This document shows positions 25,001 through 36,431 of a stretch of DNA of 64,000 bases, piece by piece. The stretch is taken from contig CP136063.1 in the NCBI GenBank assembly GCA_032622095.1, positions 92,047,980 to 92,111,979 of the forward strand, written 5' to 3'. Origin of the DNA: Siphonodentalium dalli (lineage: Eukaryota > Mollusca > Scaphopoda > Gadilida > Siphonodentaliidae). Position 1 is the first letter of the stretch; the number at the start of each line of letters is the position of its first letter. A program made the translations under genes and the position numbers. The notes under the pieces were generated by a model. It saw nothing but the letters and a program-made list of their open reading frames with translations, was not told the origin of the DNA and ran no database searches.

Positions 25001-26459
25001 AGTTTAGAACTTGCGCACTTTGTATAAAAATAATTATTTTTAAATAAAAAAGTTGGGTGTTTCAAACGAGAATGTTCGTGTCAATGTTCTTATCACGATT
25101 CACTGTTTTACACATGAGGAATGTTTATATAAGTTAGTTGAACATAAAGCCTGTAATTTCCCTGTGAATTTACTAAGCCCGGAGTCGTATTAGCTCAGTT
25201 TTATTTAAATTCGCTGAAAATAGTTCTACGTGAATTTAAATACGAGTATGTGTTCGATCCATTTCAAGTAAAACTGATTTCTTTCTGTAGTTATATAACA
25301 ACTTGCATATGGTATATGTATATAGTCAGTATATGTTGCATGTACACGTATATAATTACATGCATTTCATTTCATATAGTATTTTCACATTGGTTTCCAA
25401 AATGCTAAATGTATTCAAATAACATATTAACATTAGCAAGGAAGTGAACGTCGGGTGTAGGAATTTCGCCACAAGTAGAGGATCTTATGTCCATTTTTTG
25501 ACCCCCCCCCCCCCCCCGTGTGCATTTTGTGAAGAAATATAGCAACTATGCCAATAATGTTGCTTGATAAATCAGGCATCAGAAAACAATTTTTTAGACA
25601 CATGGGGGTCGCGACTGGGTGGATTTATGACGTCATCAAGATGGCCGCCATCCAAAATTTCAGCGTAGGCACTGAGTCAATTTGATTAATAGCTAGTTGT
25701 GAATTTATGATAGGAAATATAATAGTTCTCTATTGTTGTGATATTATTACAGCAGGCTTCCCTTTGACAGAAAAATTACCCACACAAAACCAAGATGGCC
25801 GCCAAAATGGCGACCGAAATTCGGAAAAATTATGAATTTTTACGACACGTGACGTTGTGGCAACGTCACTATATTTTTTCGACCATTTAACGATATTTTC
25901 AACTCAAAATGCACTTTCGGTTTCGTATGTTTTCACTGAGATGTAATTGTAAGTGCTATTCCCGGTTTTGTAATATAGTTTACACATGCAGTTTAAAGAC
26001 ACCATACCGAATCACAAACTGTTGATAAAACGCTTTGCGACGTATTTTATGTCTTTAAACTGTGTAATTACATTAGGAAGCTGAGATTATTCAATAAATA
26101 CCAACAATTAATGTTTATTTAAATCAGATCATGGTATGCATAATAACCATATGAAGATCCCAATCTTTTCGATTGTAAAATTGGATGTGTTCAATTCTGG
26201 ATTAAAAATTCATATGCATATAAATAAAAATGTCGGATATTGTCTAATACAATTACATACCTATATATGCCAACAGTCCACACATGAAAACAAACAACTA
26301 TTCAAATTAGATACCTGTCAAAATGTTAGTAGGACACTGATGCAAATTTCGTTTTTTTTTTCAGGCCAGGGACCAAACGGCAGTGGCAAGAACTGTGCGA
26401 ACTACTTCTCAGTGTACCTTGTCTCTTTATTCTTTCTTCTTTTTCGATTCGACACATAA
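12859..26459 (+). CDS. IgLON/lachesin-like GPI-anchored Ig protein, 3' six exons (5' partial)
   Basis: Join of 12859-13063, 14238-14384, 17529-17657, 20804-21094, 21667-21909 and 26365-26459. The total is 1110 nt, or 369 residues plus TAA, and every junction keeps frame (first acceptor phase 0, all later junctions phase 1). Residues 1-68 are the C-terminal half of a first Ig domain, 69-160 a second and 161-257 a third. A Thr/Pro/basic-rich stalk follows (258-338), then a short tail with a hydrophobic stretch (353-365) typical of a GPI-anchor signal. Ig hallmarks are the Trp of strand C and DxGxYxC-type strand F motifs (Cys51, Cys141, Cys241). Three Ig domains plus a GPI tail is the layout of lachesin, neurotrimin and other IgLON cell-adhesion proteins, which act at the neuronal or epithelial surface. 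The signal peptide and first half of Ig1 are missing and I could not find them upstream. The family call is confident; the exact orthologue is not. Confidence 0.88.
13099..13361. mobile_element. piggyBac-like MITE, family A (paired hairpins)
   Basis: Ends AACCCTTTCATGAC and GTCATGGAAGGGTTAA. It contains two hairpins built on TGCATTCTCTTATATATGCG. The left TTAA has decayed. Lies in the first visible intron of the Ig gene. Confidence 0.75.
13844..14041. mobile_element. piggyBac-like MITE, family B, decayed ends
   Basis: Internal ATGGATTCTCCCACTCAGTT matches the family B copies. The ends are TTATCCCTTCTATA and GAAAGGGTTTT. Confidence 0.65.
14238..14384 (+). CDS. Exon: N-terminal half of Ig domain 2
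   Basis: The acceptor is attgcag and the donor GTAAGT; it is phase 1 at both ends. It encodes VPARIIDRLSSEDV, then an EGETVTLIC strand B motif and a PPPTVNWF strand C motif, the usual first half of an Ig C2/I-set domain in this family. Cys94 is the strand B cysteine. Asn95 starts an N-glycosylation sequon (NVT). Confidence 0.9.
15329..16992. mobile_element. 1.66-kb transposon with CAGGGG...CCCCTG ends and 7-bp TSD
   Basis: Begins CA followed by a 15-base G run and GTCTGCAAAAAAATTCCG. It ends with the inverted counterpart and a C run, then CCTG. The direct repeat ATTCACC flanks it (15322-15328 and 16993-16999). No transposase frame seen, so it is non-autonomous. It lies in the intron that splits Ig domain 2. 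Confidence 0.82.
17106..17347. mobile_element. piggyBac-like MITE, family A (paired hairpins)
   Basis: TTAACCCTTTCATGAC at the left and ATGAAAGGGTTAA at the right, with intact TTAA on both sides. Two hairpins (about 17152-17226 and 17262-17327) each pair TGCATTCTCTTATATATGCG with its complement. Confidence 0.82.
17529..17657 (+). CDS. Exon: C-terminal half of Ig domain 2
   Basis: The acceptor is tttgacag and the donor GTGAGT; it is phase 1 at both ends. It encodes GEVLIIHNISRWCDDIYEC followed by a VTRKIKVTV strand G. Cys141 pairs with Cys94 of the preceding exon. Two additional cysteines, Cys135 and Cys143, flank it and are not part of the core Ig disulfide. NIS at 130-132 is a possible N-glycosylation site. 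Confidence 0.9.
17753..18152. mobile_element. piggyBac-like MITE, family A (paired hairpins)
   Basis: TTAACCCTTTACCCAA at the left, TTGGGTAAAGGGTTAA at the right, TTAA intact. The two inner hairpins (about 17784-17855 and 17935-18003) are close to perfect and mirror images of each other. Confidence 0.85.
18902..20086. mobile_element. 1.19-kb transposon with CAGGGG...CCCCTG ends and 7-bp TSD
   Basis: Terminal inverted repeats of about 45 bp run from CAGGGGGAGGGGGTC through AATTTTTTCCG to CACTAGGCG. The direct repeat CTCTCAT flanks it (18895-18901 and 20087-20093). The interior includes a GCCGCTGGCAGCCAT module also found at 42400 and 48600-49600. Lies in the intron before Ig3. Confidence 0.82.
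20804..21094 (+). CDS. Exon: Ig domain 3
   Basis: One 291-nt exon encodes a complete Ig domain. It opens YPPEVRLPN, has strand B ETILQC (Cys184), a strand C Trp in VTSWERNG, and strands E-F WNLHIRDITEDDYGEYTC (Cys241), closing with ASNELG. The acceptor is gatccag and the donor GTAAGT; it is phase 1 at both ends. Visible residues 161-257. PPEV opening the third domain is typical of lachesin/IgLON proteins. Confidence 0.92.
21667..21909 (+). CDS. Exon: Thr/Pro/basic-rich stalk
   Basis: The acceptor is ctattgcag and the probable donor is the GTAAAC at 21910. The exon gives 81 residues with many Thr, Pro, Tyr, Lys and Arg and no predicted fold, as expected for the membrane-proximal stalk between Ig3 and the GPI signal. 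The donor is weaker than the others in this gene. If it is not used, the frame stays open to 22178 and adds a very hydrophobic segment, so an alternative C-terminus is possible. Confidence 0.78.
22613..22831. mobile_element. piggyBac-like MITE, family A, decayed left half
   Basis: Ends TTAGCCCTTTCGTG and CGAAGGGTTAA. The right hairpin is intact (about 22733-22797); the left one is partly deleted. Confidence 0.75.
23207..23693. mobile_element. Foldback element with nested hairpins, ~490 bp
   Basis: Outer inverted ends (GGGTACTGTACACTAAATTT and complement) enclose two internal inverted copies sharing GAATGAATTTGAGCCATG and AATTATAATTACCATG. No coding sequence. Confidence 0.7.
24024..24690 (+). 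repeat. 54-bp minisatellite, about 12 copies
   Basis: Unit of 54 bp (GTGGTTATGGTTGTGCCCAT...) with very few differences in the central copies and more at the ends. Because 54 is divisible by 3, a plus frame (23910-24722) and a minus frame (24110-24670) both stay open; neither is likely a gene. Lies in the last intron of the Ig gene. Confidence 0.95.
26365..26459 (+). CDS. Exon: C-terminal GPI-anchor signal and stop
   Basis: The acceptor has a strong T-rich tract (ttttttttttcag). The exon is phase 1 and encodes GQGPNGSGKNCAN, then a hydrophobic run FSVYLVSLFFLLF and a short RFDT end before TAA. Small residues (N, G, S) just before the hydrophobic tail are suitable attachment sites. The preceding intron of 4.46 kb contains a MITE, a foldback repeat and the 54-bp minisatellite. 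Confidence 0.82.
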
Positions 26460-26564
26460 TCTATACTGAATCAAACGTTTGTGCTGATATAATGAATTCT
26501 GGAATTTTCACAAACCATCAAAACAGATAAGTGGATTGATAGGCCCCAGGAAAATATACCCATC

Positions 26565-26570
26565 AATAAA
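26565..26570 (+). promoter_or_regulatory. Candidate poly(A) signal of the Ig gene
   Basis: AATAAA about 105 bases after the stop codon at 26459. The position is plausible, but the motif is common in AT-rich DNA. Confidence 0.4.
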
Positions 26571-27760
26571 TTAGGAATTGAAACCGCGACAAGGATTGTG
26601 CATGGGGACACCCCGGAAACAAAACTAAATGAACTGTATTGACAATCAGGATAATGTACAACATGGGGAATGCTATCGTATATGATGTTGATAGCTCAGT
26701 AATATGTTCCGAAGCCACGAAGAATATACACTGTTTATGTTCCAGTAAAAAACCCACATGCAGTTGATTTAGAAGGCGCAGAAGATAAAAAAGAAAGATA
26801 AGACTGATTCGCCAGTGTATCGCGATGTATCCAAATCAATTGACAGGCGTTGTTATACATGTATTTAAGTCGGACGTGTGTTGTGTGTGTTCACGAACTA
26901 TGACAATTCATGGATCACATCTGGAAGATCCTCCAATTGCAGATCAGCATTGATACCTACTATTGAGCGTGCCTACTGTGTGTGTTACGCCAACACTTGT
27001 CGTGGTGATATATGAATTGGACTTCGGTCGCTCTCGTATCCGGCATCCAATACAACATACCGATGAGCGCAATACCAGTATGCATCGTTTGAACAGAGAA
27101 TTGTTGGCTTACCACTGAAAGACTTTCACGCCATAACACTGATTATTCTACTTTTTGCCATTAGACGTTGATGAATCTGAACCTTATAGCTAATGCTAAA
27201 GTGTGGAATTGTGTTGTCGACAACACGGTTGGATCATTCACCGTTTTCGTCGCTGGAACATTCGTGTATGTAAAGCAGCCGCATTGTAGAGTTGCGCAGA
27301 TGATCAAATGTTATCTCGCGAGAATAGACGTGATTCAGGATCAACCAACATGTGTGTTCCAGAACAAGCGCGTGGAGAAAAAAACTTCACAACATCTCAA
27401 ATGCGCCACGCGTTCGTTCGGATATGATCACGTGGTCAGCCGAATACGATCACGCTCTCGATCGCCCGGATGTGATCGCGTGTTCAAATGGAATATGATA
27501 TTGTGATCTGAGTTCTTGATAAGCTGGAAACAGTGCTGCGGGTTCGTTGAATGCTCCCAACAATTATCGTTACGTACGATAAGCCCCGTATGGAATCTTT
27601 TAAACACGTTTGTGATATAACAAAAGAAAAAGAAGTCGTGTTCTCAGACACATTGTGTGAATTGTCGTTTAAAACAATGTCAAACTTATGATCAATAGTG
27701 ACCTGTTATTTTGGATTTCGGATCTCTATTTGATCATTTTATTATCTCATCTATTGTTAT

Positions 27761-28027
27761 TTAACCCTTTCTATACTGAATGGATTCTCCCATTCAGTTA
27801 TAAAAGTATACTTTGGAACGTTTATTATTTATTTGGAAGGGTGTTCAGGTAATTAAACCAGACAACATACAGAACAATTGATAATATTTACAAGAGCAGA
27901 ATTGTTTATATTCATTGGTGGAAATGGTCAGATAATAAATTCAATATATTCTAGTTTGTTGAACTTATTATCTGAACATTTTCTGAGGGAACTTTCGTCA
28001 ATCGATATTTAGTGTAGAAAGGGTTAA
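27761..28027. mobile_element. piggyBac-like MITE, family B
   Basis: TTAACCCTTTCTATACTG at the left and GTGTAGAAAGGGTTAA at the right; TTAA on both sides is intact. The core matches 12136 and 13844. Confidence 0.82.
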
Positions 28028-28879
28028 GGAGGCGTTGCGGTGACCCACGTTTGTTCACGCTAACAGACGTGTACATGTATTATCTTCACAGCTTGAACTT
28101 TGAAAAACAAAGATGTTATGTCACTATACTGCATGATCATCATATATGTATACTACATATACCTGTTACACACATAGAGATTATTCATCAGTCGAACTTA
28201 GGTGAAAAACAATTTTTTATTTTAAATTAGATTAAATCAAACTGCAGTTGAATCATATATAACTCGATATGTACACTCACATATGCATTCGTATTGTGGA
28301 ACATGAATGCAGGACGTTGGTTGGTCGAAATTACGTCACATGACGGCGCGGGCTGACCCCAACTTGCATCCATTTTTCTGTAGACGCAACTTGCACCGAG
28401 CCACGATAATAAAGTTTGGAAATGGGCTCTTAAAACTCTTTTAATCTGCCAGTTGACTCGGTTGAGTGTAAATATAAGTAAAGGATTTATTTCGCGTTCC
28501 ACACACAATGTCAGAGACCAACTTGCATGAATACTCGATGGAACGCAAGCAAATCAACATTAATTTCTTATCAAGAACTGAAAGCTACATTCAATAGTGT
28601 TATATACAGTTTACTCAGTGAGTTTGTTACCCGGAATGTATTAAAATACTTAAAAACCGCGATCGTCGGTTTGTTGCAGAGTTGGTCGGTGGAACTCGCG
28701 GTTATTTTCGTACAACCCACAGTAACTGTTGTGCCCTCGATCGGTTAATCTCCAAGCTCTATACTGTTCAGGGTTTTTCTTTGGTAGGAACGAAATATTT
28801 TAAAAACCAGAAAGTGTTTATTCAAAGAAGTGATAAACAGCATCTATATAGTCCCCGAAACAAACAGTGCTTGCAGAAG

Positions 28880-29050
28880 ATACCCCTTTCTATACTTAAT
28901 GGATTCTCCAATTCAGTAATAAAAATATATACGATAGACCACACAAGTGCAGAAGAGAAGCGATATTCATTTGTGAGAAATCATTAGATAATAACTTGGT
29001 GAAATTTATTATCTTACTCGCCAATATGTATTTAGTATAGAAAGAGTTAA
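28880..29050. mobile_element. piggyBac-like MITE, family B, internally deleted
   Basis: ATACCCCTTTCTATACTTAA to TATAGAAAGAGTTAA. Same core as 27761 but about 100 bp shorter. Confidence 0.72.
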
Positions 29051-29273
29051 GTTATCAGTTGGACATCTTTCAATGCAATCAAAATTAAAACAATGTCCTG
29101 TAACTATGCGAATAGTTATTCCTAATTGAATCAAACGGGTATTGAAACTTTTAGTCGGAAGGAAGGGCCACATACTTCGAATACGGAAATCTCATTGGGG
29201 TGGACTCACGTGTTTATGCTAACTAATGATTATGCATAACACACTATAATACGACATTTATACCATGCAATTA

Positions 29274-29380
29274 GGAGATAAACGAACTCTCTTGGATTGG
29301 ATATTTAGGGATTCGACCATGAAAACTGTTTTCATGCTGGAATCCCAGACTATCCAACAAAACAAAGTTCGTTTATCTCC
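29274..29380. ncRNA. 107-nt imperfect hairpin, miRNA-precursor-like
   Basis: The 5' arm starts GGAGATAAACGAACT and pairs with AGTTCGTTTATCTCC at the 3' end. The stem runs with small bulges to a 3-base loop inside CATGAAAACTGTTTTCATG. The interrupted pairing resembles a small-RNA precursor more than a MITE, but there is no expression or conservation evidence. Confidence 0.3.
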
Positions 29381-31137
29381 ATTGTAATTAAATCCACACA
29401 CACAATTGAAAGAAACTGCACGAAATGCGATTTGTATCGGCATATTACATGACATGGAGTGATATATCCTTTTTCCCCGTGATAAAATCTCTGGGTATGT
29501 TCCATAGGTTTACTCGGAAAAGCGCCCGAACAACTCCCTGTCGGTGGTATCTATAGTAAACATATGTGAGCGGTTGACTCGATTAGTCGACTCCTTGATA
29601 CGCGGTGACGTATTTTACGCTCCTTGTCATGACTCACCGATCAGATGCCGATGCTGGTAAATCAAAAACTAAAGTTATTAGGTCTCGACCAATCAGAATG
29701 TGTATTTTAGCGACAAATATTCAACTTGAATTACAATATATATTATATGGTGCGCAACTATTTAAGTTGGCCAATTTAACAGAGTTGAAGAAGACTTCAC
29801 CAATCTTACAGTATATTAACATGATAATGTTCAATTCATTTAATGTTCGGTGACATGCCTTCATACAGTCAACTCATATACGGGTGAGTAAGTCACTATC
29901 AATTTACTTACCTGGACCAGTGTATGTTTTCAATGCCACGCTCATCTATTATTCACATTTACGCCATTAGCGCGATGTTACACGTCAACACATCCTCGAG
30001 CAATTGGGTTCATATTGGACCAATTCAATTCATTTCAATTATTTAATTTCTCATTTCCAATACAATGGCATTTTGATATTTACAAAATATTGCGCTGGTC
30101 CCCCCACTCCAGAAATGAATGGGTTTCCAGCGGTAATTCATCAAAACATTCACACAGGTTCATATTAATTTTGACCTATTTGTTCTGAAATGAGCCCATA
30201 TATATAGTTAGATTATACCAGTTATTTCGTTGAATGGCGCGACCGCAGTAAAACACCTTATAAAGAGCGTGAATCTGTTACGTCGATGAAAAAATTTAGA
30301 TTAAATAATGCCAATATGGGCTTATTTCAAATGGAATAGTCATATGTTGGACTGTTTAAAAAAAGCGTTTTTGGTCCATGTAGAGCGTATGTTGAGGCTA
30401 AATAGAACCAATATTGCGCTCATTAAAATAAGCCCGTTATGTGCTTATTTTCCTGAGAACATGTTGTTCGCGTACACATGTAACTGTTGAATGTATCATC
30501 TTGAAACTAATGCTTCATTGTTGCATATAGTGAAATATTTTCCAATCATATTCTGACGATATACAACACAACTTCGAAAACGCCACCAGTTAACGATAAA
30601 CCATCTTAATATATATAGTATACCGCCCAAAATGATGGGACTACTTTCCTTACTGTGTATTCACAATATTACGATATAAACTTATAAAAACCATTAAGAT
30701 ATATCTGGTGTGGGTTTCCATATTAGTCGCGACTGGTATGTGAGATTAAATGTATAACGACCTCTAGTATATGTCCAATGCTACACGTATCAATCATGAA
30801 TACTCATCATTTCATCAAACATATTATTGACATTATTATTATTTGCACGCTTCTTTCGGCCACTATGTTCACGATTTAATTTACGTTAAGTTTGTTTTAT
30901 CATTCATTGATTATCATTCGTTCATCAAATGGAGTTATTTATTATGTAAATACAATTTGTGCATATGTTGTGTATATTGATGTCTGTCATCATGCGTTTG
31001 GGTTTATTGAAGATTAAACGTGATTCCTATATAATGAACTCTATATTATATATACGTAAGTATATCCCCATATTACACCTATATGCGAGTCCAAGTTTCC
31101 TTCGACATAAAACAGCATGTGATATCAAGCTTTATTA

Positions 31138-31566
31138 TAGCGTGTCTGTCTTTTGCAGAATGAGGTCCCAAGAGGGTGAATTAGTAACGCTATCCCGCAC
31201 AGCGGGCTAGCATAACTAAATTCACCCTCTGGGGGACTTCATTCTGCTTAGGCCTCATCTTCTCTGGGAAGTTTCTGTATTATCAAATTTCTATAGAAAC
31301 TTAGATTCTATTTATTTTTTAGTTTAGTTTCTCTATATCCCCAAATTGTCAGACGACATATTGCACAATCGAGGTTCCCAATGGTTGTACATCACAATAT
31401 TCGCCATTTGTGGACTTCAATCTGAGCCTATGTCGCCCAATGGCAGATGGGGTCATGCAGAGTGAGGTCCCAATATGGTGAATTTGGTGATGCTAACCCT
31501 CTGTGTGGGATAGCGTAATTATATTCACCCTCTGGGGACCTCATTCTGCAAATGACAGACACACTA
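31138..31566. mobile_element. MITE with 40-bp terminal inverted repeats
   Basis: Left CGTGTCTGTCTTTTGCAGAA and right complement (TTCTGCAAATGACAGACAC). Each end continues into a second inverted pair (GAGGTCCC...GGGTGAATT), giving two terminal hairpins. Confidence 0.78.
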
Positions 31567-32540
31567 AACTCAGGCTTTTGTGATATCGGTTGTCCAAAAC
31601 ACTGGTTTACGTCGATTATCCTTTCCGTTACTTTCTCATAGAGGAGTTTAAATCGCTCAAATCAGACGGGAATTCAATAACAAAACAAAAATTTGATCAC
31701 ATTGTTGCTGTCCCCACATCCTCCGAAAGACGTGAATTTTTGGAGCGTTGGCGTTTTCTTCAGAACAAAGAAGTCTAATTCTGGAAAAAAATGTATTCCA
31801 ACTTTACGATTCCAATTTGACAACACACCATATCAAGAGTTTTTTAAAGTTATCTTTTAGACAATGCTAAAATTAGTATTTCTACATCGAACAAATTCGC
31901 GTAACTCCGTCAAAAAGCATTGGACCGTGACCAAATTCGAACTTTACCTGTGTTTTCTGAACATTAAACAATTTACCAAATATCAATAAATTCTGCTAAA
32001 CAGAATATTCAAGTGATAACCCAATGTTTACCAAGTATTAATTATGTCTAAAATGTAAAAGAGTCATAACTCCGTCAAAAATCATTGGACGGTGACCGCT
32101 TGACCTACGCTTTCTCAAAAAAAATTCATCCGGACAACCCAAAACAATGTGATTCCTGAGTCGAAAAGAGGCATAATTGGCCAACGACCAAATTCGAACT
32201 TGACATATGTGTTTTTAAACGTGAACCATATACCAAACATCAAGAACTTCTGTAATTTGTAATTTCTGAGTCGAAAACAGGGCAAACTCCGTAAAAAAAT
32301 CATCGAACCATGTTCAATATCTAACTTGAACCGTGTCTTCTCAAATGTGATCTACGTACCTAAATATGAAGAACATCTGTTGAATATCAAAAATCATCGG
32401 ATCGTGGCCAAATTCGAACATGACGCGTGCGTTCTCAAATATCAACTACTGTACATACCAAGTCCCATGGAATTCTGATTAAAATTGTCAAAGTTATGCA
32501 TGATCCGGACAAGCAGGGCGCACTGACAGACATACTGATT

Positions 32541-33005
32541 ACAAGAAAACCAGAAATTGTAACGACCTCAAGATCATATTATTAGGCATATATATAATAT
32601 ATAATATATTGGTTTCTTGAATGCACCACCTCAGAATTCCGTTAAAACAACTGATCCTTCAAAGTATTACAACAACTATGGCTTATCACTGAAGGTTTCT
32701 CATTCACCACACGTGAAAGCCTCTAAATGCTGACCAAAAATCTACTAATAGGATTAAATACACTCCGATACTTCGCAATCCGACCGTTAGTCTACATTCA
32801 ACCTGAGACATATACAGCCACATACTTCATCAGCAACGATATCTGTTTTATTATGCATTGTGTTTCCTCAATAAAATCTCCAAGAGTGGCCCAACCATTG
32901 TCCACACCTAAATATCTAAAGCAAAAACGTGGTCGTAAAAGTTACATACTGAAGATAAATCCTCGAATACATATACATCTTGCAACAAGTCTAACCGGTA
33001 CGCAA
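32541..33005. repeat. Dispersed ~450-bp repeat, copy 1
   Basis: Matches 55285-55680 along its length and 58741-58885 in part. Shared stretches include GGTTTC(T)TGAATGCACCA and ATTATGCATTGTGT. Probably a transposon; no coding content recognised. Confidence 0.72.
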
Positions 33006-33984
33006 TATAACTAGTACATTTTAATTGCATTTCCCCCATAGCCCCGCTGACACGACCAGAACACATTCGCAGTATAAACCCTAGTGGGCGTAATAATATT
33101 CCTCCGAAACTTTATCGGGGGACAATTATGAAGAATGCGAACTCGTCTTTTACAAATCATAAACAAAGGTTCTTACTGCTAGTCACACAGCATAATCCAT
33201 ACGAATATGGGCATCAAATGTAGATTATAGTACATCATATTGACAATCAGATATCACTATTGCCTTCGGTATTGATATGAACGATAAAGCCGATTACTAT
33301 TGACGGAATATCCTGCCCAAGAGTATGCTATATTAGAGTAATGGAATAAATGTTGGACGTATAAAGCAGTAGGTAGCTCAAATAATGCCAATGGTTGGTT
33401 TAAGTAGAATGACTTGGATTTGTACTAGTTTCATTCCTTTGAATGAACTAGACATGGTGATATAATTTTTTTTTTAAATAATTGTTATTGAGATCAAAAA
33501 TACATACTCATTCGACTTGTCATACAAAATTACAAATATTTGGCAAAAGTTGCAGAAATTGAAGAGAATTACAATTTTATGTTCAATTTCAATTATTCGT
33601 TTTGGGCTTTATTTATTTAGTTTTTGAATGTAGATTTCTTTCTACACATTTCAATGACAAAAAGAAATAGAAATGATAACTTAAAATACATTTGATTTAG
33701 TCTAAGGGAAGCATATAAGCAGGTATAGAGTCACTACCTCGACTAACCTACCATAACAATGTGAACAAAGTGTCCATCTTTCAAAAACAAGTTTTTAAAC
33801 TTCGGTTCAGCAATCAGACAAATGCTCTTTATCTTGCTGTAAACATATCAATAGCACGATAGTACTTGTTTCATGATGCAGACCATTTATAACCGTGACC
33901 CAGATAATTGTGGGACGCTTTATTTTATTCGTCTATACCATTATATTTAACACCTTTGTGCTGAAATATTCTTTATATTCATAA

Positions 33985-34310
33985 CACACAGTTGGACTGA
34001 AGGGGTCACTCTCACCAAAAAAAGTGCTGAAGGGTACACAGGTTTTGAAAATGTGCTGAAGGGTACACCGGTTTTTAAAATGTGCTGAAGGGTACACATG
34101 GTTTGTGATCGGCACTAACGCAGTCTGGCGCCCAACAGCAGTTTGTTTTCAGTTCATTTCAATTATCATTAGATCGTTAACAAAAATGTTACAGAAATCA
34201 TGGCAGGCACGAAGATTAAACGTCATTGAGAACGAGATTCCAATACCTGTGTATTCAGCACTTATTTTGGTGAGAGTGACCCCTTCAGCCACAGTTGGAA
34301 TATGTCCAAC
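33985..34310. mobile_element. Inverted-repeat element with 31-bp tandem units
   Basis: Ends CAGTTGGACTGAAGGGGTCA and the inverted TGACCCCTTCAGCCACAGTT. Just inside the left end are nearly three copies of GTGCTGAAGGGTACAC (34023-34100). Confidence 0.7.
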
Positions 34311-36431
34311 TATACAACATTTTGTTAAAATCTCCTTCAGCAGCAAGAATGGGACACGACTGAAGGTGTGTAAAGCAGCCTGTAATATACGAGAACAGAC
34401 ACAATGTAATTAATGTATCTATACTGACTTTCCACATTGTACTTCCAATATAAGCAGTTATGCCTGGTTATACTAACACTGTTGTGTTAAATTTTGTCAC
34501 CCATTTCATCCCATCAATTCGTGTTTGGGAGCGATGCATAACTGCGAAAAAAAACATTCCCAGGACGTGACTCCTATATATATGTGATACGGATAATTTC
34601 TGGGCGAGTAGTTTAATTCCAGAACGAGGCTACCACATACTACCTGGGAAATCAGTAGAGTTTCAATGAAGGGTGTATCAGTTGACAAATCATGTATAAT
34701 AGAATGTACACAAGTCAATAGATGCATGTAAATATAGGATTTCTAGTGTTTTTAAGAGGATAACGAAAATTATCTCATGAGTGACAGAGACAAATGTTTA
34801 TTGTCGCGAGCGGCTTCCCACAAACGAAAATAAAAAAATTCTCGGTCACAAATGAGATATTGTTTTGGTATCGACTCAAACACAGTAGATTTTCATTTTA
34901 CTCTACGCATTTCCACAAAGAAATTCACCAATTTCAACAATACAGTTTCTCATAATAACCTTCAAAGACAAAAGTTGGTCCTAGAGAAATATAGTTCCCG
35001 CATTAACCCATTGATTTCCACAAAAGTATGTTGAATTTCAACAGAAAACGATTTTTGTCGTGATATCTAATAATGAAATTAATTTTGAAATATTCCTGCC
35101 GCGCTTTGATACACGCAAGTGAATCGGCCGCTCGCGCACGGGATAGTATGATAGAGAAAATTGCTATATCTAACTATTTATCTAACTGCAACTTTTTTTC
35201 TATAATCCATCTGCGGGCGTATAATATATGTCGGCTTATTTCCTATTACTTGGACAAGATGCTTTTCGATACCAAACGACCATTCCTGGTATTCGATATC
35301 AAAGGCATTGTAATAAGAATCTATTTGAATTAATACACCAAGTATATCACAAGAATTAGTTTTCAGAATATTTCTGTTCAAATATATATCTCACCTATAT
35401 ATTTTTCTTAATTGGAAATGCAACCATAAATGTAGTTCACAAAACATGACAAAATTGCTGTGAATGAAAAGCAGTAGCTCCATGCATGCAAATCCCTGGA
35501 ATCTTAAAACGCGAGGAATTCATGATTCAGCGGGAATGTTAGACATACAACACCTCATACATGATTGCTTCAACGGAGGTGGCTCATCAGGACCGCCAAC
35601 TATATACCCTTCAGGGGATATCGATATCATAACCAGTCATGTAACTAAGAGTAAGATATTTGGACAGTTCTTTGATAGCGTTGCCAATTGAACTGAATCA
35701 AACTAGAATGTGACTCACGACCCTTGCCTATAGAAACGTGACTCTTATTTCATCCATCACATATATAGGCAGACATACCATGGCGATTTATGCATGAACT
35801 ATTGGGTATTGGCTCAGCATCGGTGACAAAATGACGCCAATGTTTGTATGGGGAAATGTTTTATTTGTTCAGTGTTTGTGTAATCCGCGACGCGGAGCCA
35901 ACAGTTTGTTAAATTCAAAATCTGATATGTTTATACATCGATACTGGTAATCGATGGCCTCAACGCTAAGTGGATTAGTCCCCCTAGCGGTACGCCATTG
36001 GCACTCAGTGCTACATCAATACGTCTTTCTGTCGGCATGCTTAATACTCTGCGAGACTTTTGGAATTTGATTCGTCCTGAAAGCCCCGGCAATACACCGC
36101 CTTTTTGTTGTCCTCATGTTCAAAGAAAAGATAATACCACTTGGGCTACTACGAGTGCCGAAGTCATTTTCCGGATCAATACCACGTCCAATTCCTACTT
36201 TTTGTTCGGGTTTAACGTTTAATGTGCTGGCAATAATTTCTGGAACCGGTAATGGAATGGGGCATAGCTTTCACGTTTATAGCTATAAGGGCACCAGCAC
36301 TCGTATTAACTATAAGTAATCAGGCATCGATCTATTTTATGCCATTCTTAGGTTACTCTTCACATTTCACATTGGGAACGAAGCTAGATAGTAAGGGCAT
36401 TGACTTTTTGGCTATAGACTTAGGAAAGCTA

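Noticed and set aside
27168-27506. 112-codon frame with coding-like composition
   Set aside because: Starts at TTG, has no recognised domain, and no clear splice or promoter support.
32727-33014. 95-codon plus frame
   Set aside because: Falls in a dispersed repeat whose second copy (55285-55680) does not keep the frame.
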